From Archangium primigenium (lineage in GTDB: Bacteria; Myxococcota; Myxococcia; Myxococcales; Myxococcaceae): a stretch of 64,000 nt of DNA. Made by a program: the position numbers and the translations under genes. The notes under the pieces are model-generated. The model was not told where the DNA came from. It ran no database searches and saw only the letters and a program-made list of their open reading frames with translations. Location of the stretch: the NCBI RefSeq assembly GCF_016904885.1, contig NZ_JADWYI010000001.1:1550001-1614000 (forward strand), in the 5' to 3' direction. Positions 24,566-34,021 of this stretch are shown here, one piece after another; within the stretch, counting starts at the first letter, position 1, and each line of letters begins with the position of its first letter.

Positions 24566-26596
24566 ATGAGCAACGCATTCACGACGAAATGGCTGGCCAC
24601 CGCCCTGGGGGTGATGGCCCTGGGCGGGCTCGAGGCCCGGGCGGAGCCGGACACCTTCGGGGTGGGCTCGGGCCGCAGCGGGCCGCTCGCGGTGACCACG
24701 GCCAACACCGTCATCAACGCCTACGCGCCCGTGACGGCGGCCCTGGCGCGCAACGCCACGGCCATCTCCGTGGGCACGTGCGTGGGCGACCCCTGCTTCG
24801 CGGACGGGGACCTCGTCCTCGTCTACCAGGCGACGGGCCTCGTGCCCGCGCCCGAGTCGGGCAAGGAGGACCCCATCGACCTGACCGGCAGCGCCGCGGG
24901 CCGCTGGGAGTTGGCGCGCCTCAAGTCGGTGTCGCCCGCGGCCGCCCCCACGCGGCTGGAGCTGGCCGCGCCGCTCGTGAATGCCTTCGCGGCCAACGTC
25001 ACCCAGGTCATCCGGGTGCCGGAGTACACCTCCGTGAGCATTCCCGCGGGGCGCAGCCTCACGGCCTCCGCCTGGAATGGCAGCACGGGCGGCGTCGTCG
25101 CCTTCCTGGCCCAGAACGAGGTGAACAACCAGGGCACCATCACCGTGGACAGCCAGGGTTTCCGAGGCGGCCAGTTCTCCGCGGGAGACGGGGCCCGGGG
25201 ATGCTCCGAACTGGACGAGCCGGCCCCTGGCGGCGCCCAGAAGGGCGAGGGACTGGGCGGGCCCGCGCGCTATGGCGCGGCCTTCGCCGGGCGCGGCAAC
25301 GTGGCCAATGGCGCGGGCGGCGCGGTGTGCTACCGCTCTGGAGGCGGGGGCGGCGGCAATGGTGGCGCGGGCGGACACGGCGGCCGCTCGGATGGCGCGT
25401 TGGACCCGGGATCCACGCCCGGCGCGGGTCGGGACGTGGGGGGCCTGGGCGGCACCGCGCTCCGCATCCCGGCGCTGACCCACTTCACCTTCGGCGGCGG
25501 CGGCGGCGCGGGTCATGGCCTCTCGTCGGTGGGCCCGGCGGGCTCGGGGGGCGGCATCGTCTTCTTCCGCGCCAACCAGCTCTCGGGCGCGGGCTCCATC
25601 ACCGCCTTGGGCGGGGCCGTGGGCACCTTCCCCGAGGGCGGCAGCGGGGGCGGGGCCGGCGGCTCCATCCACGCGCGCATCGTCCGGTCCGCCGTCTGCG
25701 GCGCGGTCTACGCCAACGGCGGCATCGGCGGCACCTCGTCCTCCGCGCGGGTGGGTCCGGGCGGCGGCGGCGGCGGCGGTCAGGTGCTGTTCCAGGCGGC
25801 CCCGGGAGGCGCCTGCGCGCTCCTGGCCACGGGCGCCAACGCCGGCACGCAGCAGGTCCCGGCGGATGGGTCCTACGGGGCGATCTCGGGCTCCATCAAC
25901 ACGCCCGCCGAGAAGAAGTACGGCTTCATCATTCCCGCGCCTCCCACGGTGGCCACGCCGGCCAAGAACCTCATCACCAACAATGTCCGGCCCCGCATCA
26001 CCGGCACGGCGCGCATCTACGCGGAGGCCGCGCCCAACACCGAGGTCATCGTCTTCCTGGATGGCGTGGAAATCGGCCGGGTGATGTCCGATGCGACGGG
26101 CGCGTATGCGCTCGACATGCCCCGGGACCTCGACGAGCGCGAGCACCGCGTGGAGGCCGCCATCGTGGTGGACGCCGCGCAGAGCCTCAACGGCTCGCCC
26201 AACACCTTCCTCGTGGACATCACGCCCCCGAAGACCACCATCTCCGGCCCCAACGGCGCCATCCGCGAGCGCGACCCGAAGTTCGAGTTCGGCGCGAGCG
26301 AGGACGTCGTGGCCTACACGTGCAGCCTGGACGGCGCGGCCTTCACGCCCTGTCCGGCCGATGGCGTCTTCCCGGGGCTCGGGGACGGCGCGCACTCGCT
26401 CCAGGTGCGCTCCGAGGACCGCGCCGGCAACGTGGGCCAGCCCACCACCCAGAACTTCCGGGTCACCGTGGAGGACCTCGCGCTGTTCGGCGATGGCGTC
26501 GGGTGCTCGGCCACGGGCCGTGACGGCTCGCTGCTCGTGCTCTCGCTGGGCGCGCTCGTCCTGGGCCTGCGCCGTCGCGGCGGATCCGCGCGCTGA
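24566..26596 (+). CDS. Gly-rich surface protein with Ig-like segments and MYXO-CTERM tail (AgmC-like)
   Basis: A 676-residue exported protein with a signal peptide (MSNAFTTKWLATALGVMAL, cleaved near EARAEP). Residues about 210-400 are extremely Gly-rich (GGGGGGNGGAGGHGG and similar), as in bacterial surface proteins of the adhesin and AgmC type. Residues about 455-640 form two beta-sandwich segments, the second with TFLVDITPPKTTISG and CSLDGAAFTPCP, as in Ig-like repeats. The C-terminus GVGCSATGRDGSLLVLSLG, then LRRRG, is a MYXO-CTERM-like sorting signal: Cys, hydrophobic helix, Arg cluster. Such tails are processed and direct proteins to the cell surface in myxobacteria. It follows the OmpA gene by 12 bases. 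AgmC is associated with adventurous gliding in Myxococcus; that role here is an inference from resemblance. Confidence 0.8.
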   Translation: MSNAFTTKWLATALGVMALGGLEARAEPDTFGVGSGRSGPLAVTTANTVINAYAPVTAALARNATAISVGTCVGDPCFADGDLVLVYQATGLVPAPESGKEDPIDLTGSAAGRWELARLKSVSPAAAPTRLELAAPLVNAFAANVTQVIRVPEYTSVSIPAGRSLTASAWNGSTGGVVAFLAQNEVNNQGTITVDSQGFRGGQFSAGDGARGCSELDEPAPGGAQKGEGLGGPARYGAAFAGRGNVANGAGGAVCYRSGGGGGGNGGAGGHGGRSDGALDPGSTPGAGRDVGGLGGTALRIPALTHFTFGGGGGAGHGLSSVGPAGSGGGIVFFRANQLSGAGSITALGGAVGTFPEGGSGGGAGGSIHARIVRSAVCGAVYANGGIGGTSSSARVGPGGGGGGGQVLFQAAPGGACALLATGANAGTQQVPADGSYGAISGSINTPAEKKYGFIIPAPPTVATPAKNLITNNVRPRITGTARIYAEAAPNTEVIVFLDGVEIGRVMSDATGAYALDMPRDLDEREHRVEAAIVVDAAQSLNGSPNTFLVDITPPKTTISGPNGAIRERDPKFEFGASEDVVAYTCSLDGAAFTPCPADGVFPGLGDGAHSLQVRSEDRAGNVGQPTTQNFRVTVEDLALFGDGVGCSATGRDGSLLVLSLGALVLGLRRRGGSAR

Positions 26597-26598
26597 GC

Positions 26599-27159
26599 AT
26601 GCGGCCGGCGACGCCCGCGGATGCCGCCGTCGTCGTGCGCCTCATGTGCACGGCGATCGGCGACATCGCGCACACCCTGTCCGGCACCCGGGACAAGGCC
26701 GAGACCCTGCGGGTGCTCGAGGCCTTCTTCACCCAGCCGGGCAACCGCGTGAGCCACGAGCACGTGTCGGTGCTTGAAGAGGACGGGCGGGTAGTCGGCT
26801 TCTTGTCGGCCTACCATGGCGCGGACATCCCCCGGCTGGACCAGCCCTTCATCGATCGGCTGCTCGCGCGGGGGCAGGATCCGAGCGGCGTCGTGCCCGA
26901 GGCCCGGGCGGACGAGTACTATCTGGATTCGCTCGCCGTGGACGCGCGTTATCAAGGGCGAGGCCTCGGCTCCTTCCTGCTCGATGCCTTTGAACGAAAG
27001 GCCCGGGCCCTGGGCCACCCGAAGTTGCTCTTGTTGGTGGACCAGGAGAACACGAAGGCCCGGCGGCTGTACGAGCGGAGGGACTACCGCGCGGATGGCG
27101 CGTTGGTCCTCGGCGGCCATGTGTTCGATCGGATGGTCAAGGATGGCCTGGGGGCTTGA
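26599..27159 (+). CDS. GNAT-family N-acetyltransferase
   Basis: A 186-residue protein whose ATG begins 2 bases after the stop of the MYXO-CTERM gene, so it probably belongs to the same transcript. It has the GNAT order: MRPATPADAAVVVRLM at the N-terminus, VGFLSAYHG strand, YYLDSLAVDARYQGRGLGSF (motif A with the RGLG acetyl-CoA loop), LLLVDQENTKARRLYERRDY (motif B). The pattern resembles small-molecule or peptide acetyltransferases; the substrate is unknown. Confidence 0.85.
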   Translation: MRPATPADAAVVVRLMCTAIGDIAHTLSGTRDKAETLRVLEAFFTQPGNRVSHEHVSVLEEDGRVVGFLSAYHGADIPRLDQPFIDRLLARGQDPSGVVPEARADEYYLDSLAVDARYQGRGLGSFLLDAFERKARALGHPKLLLLVDQENTKARRLYERRDYRADGALVLGGHVFDRMVKDGLGA

Positions 27160-27279
27160 AATCAAGGAAAATAGGCGGTTAACACGGAGGGGCCCATCCC
27201 GAGCCTTCATCCACGCCCGGTCCTCCATCCGGGATGAGCGAGGTTTTCCCCGTTCGAATCGACCCGTCCAGACGCGCGC

Positions 27280-28515
27280 ATGACTCCTTCCTCTCCGCCC
27301 CTCGCGGTTCCCGCCGACACCCGGACCGACGACGTCCCGCCCGACGAGCTCGAGGCGGCCTTGCGGCGTGAGGGGGCGGCGCGTCTGGCCGCGGAGCAGG
27401 CCCTGGGTCGCGAGTACGCGGCACGCACCGAGCGTGAGGCGAACCTGCTGGCGACGCTCGCCGCCGCGCGCATGGGCACCTGGCGCATGGACGCGTACAC
27501 CGGCCAGGTGACGTGGGACGCCGCGCTCAACGAATTGCTGGGGCTGCCGGCGGTGTCCGGCTCGGGGCCCACGCCCGGGTGGCGCCGGTGGGTGCACCCC
27601 GAGGACGAGGGCCGGGTCGACGCCGAGCTGCGGCGGGCCCTGCGCGAGGCGAGCGGCTTCTCGCTGGACTACCGGATCGTCCGGCCCGACGGCGGGGTGC
27701 GCTGGATGCGCGACCGGGGCGGCGTGCTGTTCGGCGAGGATGGCACCCCGCGCTACCTCACGGGCGTGGCCTCGGACATCTCCGCCGACAAGCAGGCCGA
27801 GCAGGACGCCCTGGTCCACGCGGACCTGGATCAGCGGCTCATCGGCATCGTCTCGCACGACCTGCGCAATCCCCTGAGCGCCATCATCATGGGGGCGCAC
27901 ATGCTGATGCACCGGGTGAAGGAGGACGCCAAGTCCCGCCAGGTGGTGACGCACCTGCTGTCGAGCGCCGAGCGCTGCCATCGCATGGTGCGCGACCTGC
28001 TCGACTACACCCAGGCGGAGCTCGGCGGGGGCATCCGCATCGAGTCCCGGCCGCTCGACTTCCACGCGCTCGTCGCGCAGGCGGTCCAGGAGGTGCGCCT
28101 GAGCTTCGGTCCGGACCGCGACTTCCACGTCCGGCACGAGGGGGACGCCACCGGCGAGTGGGACGCGGATCGCCTCACCCAGGTCATCACCAACCTGGTG
28201 TGCAACGCGGTGAACTACAGCCCCGAGAACACCCCCATCGAGGTCACCTCCTCGGGGGACGACACGCACGTGGTCTTCTCGGTGCGCAACCAGGGCGAGC
28301 CCATTCCCCTGGAGCTGCGCACCCGCATCTTCGAGCCCATGACGCGGGGGCTCTCCCGCGGCGCCCAGGTCAGCCGGGGCGTGGGGCTGGGGCTGTACAT
28401 CGTCAAGCACCTGGTGGACGCGCACGAGGGCCGCGTGGACGTGGAGTCCTCCGAGGCCCAGGGCACGTGCTTCTCCATCCGGCTGCCGCGTCAGCGCACC
28501 GCGCGGCGGCCGTGA
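27280..28515 (+). CDS. PAS-domain sensor histidine kinase
   Basis: A 411-residue cytoplasmic kinase from the ATG at 27280. Residues about 20-58 are charged and probably a coiled coil. Residues 62-170 form a PAS/PAC module (ARMGTWRMDAYTGQVTWDAA, WVHPEDEGRV, FSLDYRIVRPDGGVRWM). HisKA follows with IGIVSHDLRNPLSAI, phospho-acceptor His193, then the N box VITNLVCNAVNYSP, and a G2 box GVGLGLYIVKHLVDAHEG. The G1 box is diverged (SVRNQGEPIP where D-x-G-x-G is usual), but that is common in this group. There is no transmembrane segment. It converges on a CotH-type gene with 13 bases between stops and has no response regulator beside it. The 120-base leader contains a CATCCCG/CGGGATG inverted repeat. 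Confidence 0.88.
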   Translation: MTPSSPPLAVPADTRTDDVPPDELEAALRREGAARLAAEQALGREYAARTEREANLLATLAAARMGTWRMDAYTGQVTWDAALNELLGLPAVSGSGPTPGWRRWVHPEDEGRVDAELRRALREASGFSLDYRIVRPDGGVRWMRDRGGVLFGEDGTPRYLTGVASDISADKQAEQDALVHADLDQRLIGIVSHDLRNPLSAIIMGAHMLMHRVKEDAKSRQVVTHLLSSAERCHRMVRDLLDYTQAELGGGIRIESRPLDFHALVAQAVQEVRLSFGPDRDFHVRHEGDATGEWDADRLTQVITNLVCNAVNYSPENTPIEVTSSGDDTHVVFSVRNQGEPIPLELRTRIFEPMTRGLSRGAQVSRGVGLGLYIVKHLVDAHEGRVDVESSEAQGTCFSIRLPRQRTARRP

Positions 28516-28528
28516 GGGCGCCGAGGGC

Positions 28529-30376
28529 TCAGGGGCCCGTCTGCACGCCGAAGTGCTCGGTCCCCCGGGGCGTGCGGCCGTAGGCCTCGCCCGGAGCCAG
28601 GGGCGCGAGCCACAGCAGATCCAGCGCCACCATCCCGTCGGCCGCGTACAGCGAGAGCTCGGGGGCCTTGGGATCCAGGAGGGCGCCCAGGTGCTCGGGG
28701 CCCACGGCGTCCTGGTGGAACGTCACCACCTCGCCCGGGGCGAGCATGCGCGCGGGCAGGGTCCACTGGCCGGGCACGCGGGTGAATCCGGAGAGCTGCA
28801 GGCCGCCCAATTCCTGGGGCTGGGTGCTCCGGTTGTAGAGCTGCACCCAGAAGGTGCCCGAGGCGTCGCGGCCCACGCGGTCGATGACGAGCGCGGTGTT
28901 GCCGTGCTGCTCCAGGTCGCGCAGGTGCTCCAGCAGCCAGGCGCGGCGCTCGCGCACGTAGCGGCGCAGGTACTCGACGCTGCGCGCGACGTGGTCCCGG
29001 CTGACGTAGGGATCCTTCGTGTGGCCGGAGGCGTCCGGGGTGATGAAGGGCGCGAGCAGGGCGTGCTGGGCCTCCACGCGCTTGCCGATGTTCTCCTCGG
29101 TGAACCACGTGTCCAGGAGCTGGCGCAGTCGGGCGGCGTAGCGCGCGCGCAGCGTGGGGTCATCGTAGATGCGCGTGGAGAGCGTGCTCCAGCCGGGCTT
29201 CATGTCCTCCATGCCGGGGAACTGACGGCGCTCGGCGGCGAGCACGTACACGCGCGGATCGTAGGGCGTGAAGCTGAAGAGCGGGTGGGCCCGCTTGACG
29301 CCCTGGATGACGGGGTTGGTGCGGTTGTAGAGCGAGAGGGCGTTGTTCAGGTCCCACGGCACGAACGTCCACTTCTGGGTCGCGCGGTCGTAGACGAGGT
29401 AGCTCCGGGTGTCGCCCTGGAGATCCTGGGCGATGAGCGTCTCCATGGCGAGCCAGGTGAGGTAGTCGTCCAGCTCCAGCGTGCGCTCGAGCAGGGCGGG
29501 CAGCGCGTGCGGCGGCGTCTTCTGCAACTCCTCGAGGAACGCCCACAGCTCGGTCCAGGGCTGGGTCTCGTTCGTCTTCTTGTCCCAGGGCTCCTGGTAC
29601 TCCTCCTGGGGCGGCGGGCGCAGCTCCCCGTCGTGCATGCCGGCGCGGTACAGGTCGCTGTCCGCGTCGAACCCGTGGGCCTTGAGGAAGTCCTTGTTCA
29701 CGGACTCCAGCTCCGTGAACACGCCCTCGTAGCGGGTGATGACGGTGCCGTCGGGCTGCCGCAGGTGGAGCTTCACGTGGGCATAGCGGGCCGTGGACGC
29801 GCGCAGGCCGAGGCTCGCCGCCATGTCGAACCACAGCTTCTCGGTGAGGTATCCGCTGTCCTTCCACGTGGCGAGCAACTCGATGTTCTTCTTGCCCTCG
29901 AAGCGGTCCGCCTTGTCGAACTTCACGTCCCAGGACTTCTTCACGATGCGCGGGTCCGTCTTGGTGGACCGCCCGCGGAAGCTCAGCTCCGCCGTGTACT
30001 CGCGGCCCTCGCGGATGAAGCGTCCCTTCACGCTGAAGTCCTTGGACGGTGGATCGTGGATGTGCGCGTGAAGGGCGTCGTAGTCCGCTTGGCTCAGGTT
30101 CAGCTCATAGACGGGTAAGGTGGTCTGCAGGGCGGGCCAGCGGGGAGATTCGGGCGTGGGCCGGGGCTCGGGCGGCGTGACCGGATTGGACGGCAGTTCC
30201 TCCTGCTGGGGACCGGAGGGCGGCCGGGTCTCGTCCGGGCCGCGGGGCGGCGTGCCGGGCGTGCCCGGGGCCACGTCGCTGACGCCCGGGGCCGGAAAGC
30301 GGGGCTCCGACTGCCCCGTGGGACCACCGCACGCGCTCGTCAGCAACATCAGTCCAGCCAGAAGTGGGATTCGCAT
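28529..30376 (-). CDS. CotH-family lipoprotein with C-terminal beta domain
   Basis: A 615-residue lipoprotein from the ATG at 30376 (GAGGGA eight bases upstream). Lipobox LLTSACG is near residue 16, followed by a Pro/Gly-rich spacer to about residue 85. Residues about 86-450 form a CotH domain: LPVYELNLSQADYDALHAH, AELSFRGRSTKTDPRIVKKS, KSWDVKFDK, NIELLATWKDS, VFTELESVNKDFL, and YLVYDRATQKWTFVPWDLNN, where the usual D-x-D/Q motif appears as DLNN. Residues about 485-615 resemble a lamin-tail-like beta domain (VIDRVGRDASGTFWVQLYN, LGGLQLSG, GEVVTFHQDA). Family members include secreted protein kinases. It is the second CotH protein in the window and shares only short motifs with the one at 3167-4915, so they are not recent duplicates. 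Confidence 0.82.
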   Translation of the reverse strand: MRIPLLAGLMLLTSACGGPTGQSEPRFPAPGVSDVAPGTPGTPPRGPDETRPPSGPQQEELPSNPVTPPEPRPTPESPRWPALQTTLPVYELNLSQADYDALHAHIHDPPSKDFSVKGRFIREGREYTAELSFRGRSTKTDPRIVKKSWDVKFDKADRFEGKKNIELLATWKDSGYLTEKLWFDMAASLGLRASTARYAHVKLHLRQPDGTVITRYEGVFTELESVNKDFLKAHGFDADSDLYRAGMHDGELRPPPQEEYQEPWDKKTNETQPWTELWAFLEELQKTPPHALPALLERTLELDDYLTWLAMETLIAQDLQGDTRSYLVYDRATQKWTFVPWDLNNALSLYNRTNPVIQGVKRAHPLFSFTPYDPRVYVLAAERRQFPGMEDMKPGWSTLSTRIYDDPTLRARYAARLRQLLDTWFTEENIGKRVEAQHALLAPFITPDASGHTKDPYVSRDHVARSVEYLRRYVRERRAWLLEHLRDLEQHGNTALVIDRVGRDASGTFWVQLYNRSTQPQELGGLQLSGFTRVPGQWTLPARMLAPGEVVTFHQDAVGPEHLGALLDPKAPELSLYAADGMVALDLLWLAPLAPGEAYGRTPRGTEHFGVQTGP

Positions 30377-30607
30377 GGCGGGAATCCCTCAGCAAGCAGC
30401 GCGCCAGGGCGGACTCCTTGTCCAGCAGGGGCATCGGGCTCGTTTCACGGGGAGGCGTGGGAAAACAATTCGCCCTCCCGGACAGTGGGATGCCCAAGCA
30501 GTTCACCCCCATGCCCAGGGGGCCGTGGCATCCTCGCCGGGAAGTGCCCCGCGCCCCGGGCGATGTCTCCTCCGAGACACCCGCCCCGGGCCCCAGCCGG
30601 AGGGCTC

Positions 30608-31579
30608 ATGCGCCTGTGTACGTTGATCTCCTCTTACGAGGACTCCACCTCGCCCTACAAGGACATCGATCCGTACCCGGACCCCGCGCGCTGGATGCCC
30701 GAGCACACCTGGAGCCGGGCCCTGCTCACGCGCGCCAACGCCGAGGCGACCATCGACCGGCTGGCGGAGCAGGGCGTCGACGTCTTCGTGAACCTGTGTG
30801 ACGGCGCGCCGGAGGAGGACCTCGCCGGGGTGGAGGTGATCGAACACCTGGTGCGCCGGGGCCTGGCCTTCACCGGCGCGGACGCCCGGTTCTACGCGAT
30901 GAGCCGCGAGGCCTTCAAACAGGCGTATGACGCGGGGGGCGTGCCCTCGCCGGGGCATGCGTTCGTGTCGGACGTGGCCGGGGCCGAGCACGCGGCCGGG
31001 CGGCTGCGCTTGCCGCTCTTCGTCAAGCCGCTGTCGGGGTACGCGAGCGTGGGCATCGAGAAGGACTCGCGGGTCGACACGCGCGAGGCGCTGGGCGAGC
31101 GGGTGGGGCGGACGGTCGCGCGCTTCGGCGGCGCGCTCATCGAGGAGTTCATCGAGGGGCGGGAGTTCACCCTGCTCGTGAGCGAGCCGCCCCCCGGCCA
31201 GGCGCGCCCCCGGGTCCACACCCCGGTGGAGGTCCGCTTCCCCGCGAACGAGGCGTTCAAGCACTTCGAGCTCAAGTGGACGGGCTTCCAGGGCATGGAC
31301 ACGGTGCCCGTGACGGACGCGGAGCTGGTGGCCCGGCTCACGGAGCTGGGCGAGCGCACCTTCCAGGTGACGGGGGCCCGGGGCTACTGCCGCTGTGACG
31401 TGCGGATGAACGCGCGGGGCGAGCTCTTCATGCTGGACTGCAACGCCAACCCGGGCGTGTTCTACCCGCCGGAGTCCTTTGGCAGCGCGGACTTCATCCT
31501 GTCGCTCGAGCCCGACGGACACCACGCCTTCCTCACGGGCATCATCGACGGCGCGCGGCGGGCCGCGGGACGCCGATGA
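30608..31579 (+). CDS. ATP-grasp ligase (D-Ala-D-Ala ligase-like)
   Basis: The ATG at 30608 follows GGAGGG closely; the longer frame from 30485 lacks support. The 323-residue product has an ATP-grasp layout: DVFVNLCDGAPEEDLAGVEV near residue 58, FTGADARFYAMSREAFKQA (the S-x-x-x-K-x-x motif of D-Ala-D-Ala ligase-like enzymes), LPLFVKPLSGYASVGIEKDS (ATP-binding lysine and glycine loop), ALIEEFIEGREFTLLV, and the metal-binding end RCDVRMNARGELFMLDCNAN, then PGVFYPPESFG. It would join an acid to an amine using ATP. A true Ddl is unlikely because the active-site context differs and no cell-wall genes are nearby. Its stop overlaps the thiL start by 4 bases (ATGA), so the two are coupled. The product of the reaction is unknown. 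Confidence 0.8.
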   Translation: MRLCTLISSYEDSTSPYKDIDPYPDPARWMPEHTWSRALLTRANAEATIDRLAEQGVDVFVNLCDGAPEEDLAGVEVIEHLVRRGLAFTGADARFYAMSREAFKQAYDAGGVPSPGHAFVSDVAGAEHAAGRLRLPLFVKPLSGYASVGIEKDSRVDTREALGERVGRTVARFGGALIEEFIEGREFTLLVSEPPPGQARPRVHTPVEVRFPANEAFKHFELKWTGFQGMDTVPVTDAELVARLTELGERTFQVTGARGYCRCDVRMNARGELFMLDCNANPGVFYPPESFGSADFILSLEPDGHHAFLTGIIDGARRAAGRR

Positions 31580-32541
31580 AGCGCGCGGGCGAGTTCTCCC
31601 TCATCGACTTCTTCCTGTCCCACTTTCCCCGGCCCCGGGTGCCGGTGGGGCCCGGGGATGACTGCGCGGTGCTCGCGCCGTCGCGGGGCGCGCAGTGCAT
31701 CACCACCGACGCGGTGGTGGAGGACGTGCACTTCACGCGCGCCTGGTTCTCCCCCGAGGACATCGGCCACAAGGCCCTGGCGGTGAACCTGTCGGACCTG
31801 GCCTCCATGGGCGCGCGGCCCCGTTGGTTCGTCTGCGCGCTGGCGCTGCCCCGGGACTATCCGCGCCCGGCGCTCGGGGGCATCGCGCGGGGCATGAGCG
31901 CGCTGGCGCGCACCCACGGCATCGCCCTGGTGGGCGGCAACTTCACCTCCGCGCGCGAGGTGTCCATCACCATCACCGCGGCCGGGGAGCTGCCCCGGGG
32001 CACCGCGCCCCTCACCCGCGCGGGGGGCAGGCCCGGGGACGTGCTCTACGTGTCGGGCACGCTGGGCGACGCCCGACTGGGCCTGTCGCTCCTCCAGGCC
32101 GGGCGGCGGCGGGCCCCGGCCATCCTCCGCCAGAAGCGCCCCGAGCCCCGCGTGGCCCTGGGCCGGCTGGCGTCCCGCTATGCGTCCGCGGCGCTGGACC
32201 TGTCGGATGGGCTGGCCCAGGACCTGGGCCACCTGTGCGCGGCCTCCCGGGTGGGCGCGGAGCTGGACCTCGAGGCCCTGCCGCTCACCCCGGCCGTACG
32301 GGCCGCCCTGGGGCCCGAGGGGGCCCTGGCGGGCGGGGAGGACTACGAGCTGCTGATGGCCGTCCCCCCCGAGCGGACCTCGGTCTTCGAGCGGGCCTGC
32401 CTGAGGGCCGAGGAGGCCGTCACGCGGGTGGGGCGGCTGACACCCGACGCGATGGGGCGCATCCGGACGGGCCGGGGCCGGGCGCCGCGCCTGCCCGCCG
32501 GTTTCGACCACTTCCGGCGCGGAAGACGGGGGGCGGATTGA
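31576..32541 (+). CDS. thiL: Thiamine-monophosphate kinase
   Basis: A 321-residue member of the AIR-synthase-related kinase family. The ThiL signature is complete: GEFSLIDFFLSHF at the N-terminus, VGPGDDCAVL, TTDAVVEDVHF, ALAVNLSDLASMGARPRW (all Mg/ATP-binding aspartates), GIALVGGNFTSA, and in the C-terminal half ALDLSDGLAQDLGHL and AGGEDYELLM. ThiL phosphorylates thiamine monophosphate to thiamine diphosphate in the cytoplasm. It overlaps the ATP-grasp gene by four bases and precedes a chemosensory operon. The coupling with the ligase is unusual; no other thiamine genes are nearby. Confidence 0.88.
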   Translation: MKRAGEFSLIDFFLSHFPRPRVPVGPGDDCAVLAPSRGAQCITTDAVVEDVHFTRAWFSPEDIGHKALAVNLSDLASMGARPRWFVCALALPRDYPRPALGGIARGMSALARTHGIALVGGNFTSAREVSITITAAGELPRGTAPLTRAGGRPGDVLYVSGTLGDARLGLSLLQAGRRRAPAILRQKRPEPRVALGRLASRYASAALDLSDGLAQDLGHLCAASRVGAELDLEALPLTPAVRAALGPEGALAGGEDYELLMAVPPERTSVFERACLRAEEAVTRVGRLTPDAMGRIRTGRGRAPRLPAGFDHFRRGRRGAD

Positions 32542-32716
32542 CCGGTGCGGACGGGAGGGCTAAACCCTCGGGGTGTCGCAGTTGCCGTCTTCCTCCCAAA
32601 GCCCGCCCGTGCGCCGCCCTCTTCGCGACGATCCCTCTCCCGGCCTCCTCCCTCGCCGCGATACCGCGCAGCGGCTGCTCCGTTCCGTGGATCAATCGGG
32701 CTCGGGGGGGCATGAA

Positions 32717-33970
32717 GTGTCCCTGCAGTCGAAGATCTTCGTGGGCTACCTGATTCTCGGGGGCCTGTTGACGGTCGCGCTGTTCGCCACCGAGCCGCTG
32801 CTGTCGTACTGGTGGCGGGTGTTCGTGGCGGCGGTCATCACGCTGTCCTTGTCGCTCACGCTGCCGCGCTACCTGCCGCGCGTGATGCGCCTGCGGCCCC
32901 TGTCGCGCTCGGCCTTCGAGATCTCCCAGGGTGACCTGTCCACGCCCATGGTGGTCGAGCCGCCGCGCGCCTGGCGCCGCGACGAGATCGACGAGCTGGC
33001 CATGGCCATCCGCAAGATGCAGGAGAACCTGCGCGCGCTGGTGGGCAAGATCCAGGACACGGCCACCAGCGTGGCGGACACCGCGCGCGACCTGCAGGGC
33101 TCGGCGGAGAACGTCAACGCGACGAACGAAGAGGTGGGCTTGTCCATGGACAAGATCGCCCAGGGCGCCGAGACCCAGTCGCAGCTGGTCGGCAAGACGT
33201 CCAAGGTCATCACCGAGATGGCCGGCAGCATCCAGCGCACCGCGGCGAGCGCCGAGGACGCGGCCCGCACCGCCGCCGAGACCAGCAGCGCGGCGGAGAA
33301 CGGCAGCAAGGCGGCCCTGCTCGCGGGCGAGAAGGTCAAGAAGGTCTTCAATCGCATCGAGGCGGCGAGCCAGCAGGTGTTCGCCTTCGGCGAGAAGACG
33401 CAGGAGATCTCCAAGATCGTCGACGCCATCACCCAGGTGGCCCAGCAGACCAACCTGCTCGCGCTCAACGCCACCATCGAGGCGGCGCGCGCGGGCGAGT
33501 ATGGCCGGGGCTTCGCGGTGGTGGCCGACGAGGTGCGCAAGCTGGCCGAGAGCGCGGGTCGCTCCGCCGAGCAGATCTCCCGCCTGGCGCGCGACATCTC
33601 CGGTCAGTCCACGGCGGTGGTGAGCGCCATGAAGGTGGGCATCGAGGAGCTGGCCGAGGGCCGCGAGGATCTCACCGGCATCGTGCGCTCCATGGGCGCC
33701 ATCACCGGCACCGTGCGCCAGGTGGCCGAGAAGGTCCACCTCATCTCCGACAGCGCCCGCGAGCAGCTCAAGGGCAGCGAGGAGATGGTGAAGGCCACCG
33801 AGGAGATCTCCAGCGTGGCGCGCAACAACGCCACCTCCACCGAGGCCATCCAGTCCGTCATCCAGGAGCAGACGGACGCCATGGTGCGCATGACGTCGCT
33901 GGCCAGCGAGCTCACCAACCTCTCCATCGAGTTGCAGAGCGTGGTGCGCAGCTTCCGGCTCAATGCATGA
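32717..33970 (+). CDS. difA: Methyl-accepting chemotaxis protein, DifA-like
   Basis: I favour the GTG at 32717, six bases after a GGGGGG tract, giving 417 residues; a GTG at 32573 would add 48 poorly conserved-looking residues. Two hydrophobic helices ([19 protein letters not shown] and [16 protein letters not shown]) are separated by only about eight residues, so there is almost no periplasmic sensor. A HAMP-like linker follows ([14 protein letters not shown]), then a long coiled coil and the signalling tip [20 protein letters not shown] and [20 protein letters not shown], intact for CheA/CheW contact. This short-loop layout and length match DifA of the M. xanthus Dif pathway, which regulates exopolysaccharide production needed for pilus-driven motility. 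No NWETF-type CheR tether is present. Confidence 0.85.
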   Translation: MSLQSKIFVGYLILGGLLTVALFATEPLLSYWWRVFVAAVITLSLSLTLPRYLPRVMRLRPLSRSAFEISQGDLSTPMVVEPPRAWRRDEIDELAMAIRKMQENLRALVGKIQDTATSVADTARDLQGSAENVNATNEEVGLSMDKIAQGAETQSQLVGKTSKVITEMAGSIQRTAASAEDAARTAAETSSAAENGSKAALLAGEKVKKVFNRIEAASQQVFAFGEKTQEISKIVDAITQVAQQTNLLALNATIEAARAGEYGRGFAVVADEVRKLAESAGRSAEQISRLARDISGQSTAVVSAMKVGIEELAEGREDLTGIVRSMGAITGTVRQVAEKVHLISDSAREQLKGSEEMVKATEEISSVARNNATSTEAIQSVIQEQTDAMVRMTSLASELTNLSIELQSVVRSFRLNA

Positions 33971-34021
33971 GGCCCGTCAGGGATTTTCCATGCGGCTGCA
34001 CTTGCTGATAGAAAGTGGAAC

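Noticed and set aside
22580-26395. A 1271-codon open frame on the minus strand
   Set aside because: It is antisense to the well-supported OmpA and MYXO-CTERM genes and has Ala/Arg/Gly/His-rich shadow composition without domains; high third-position G+C keeps such frames open.
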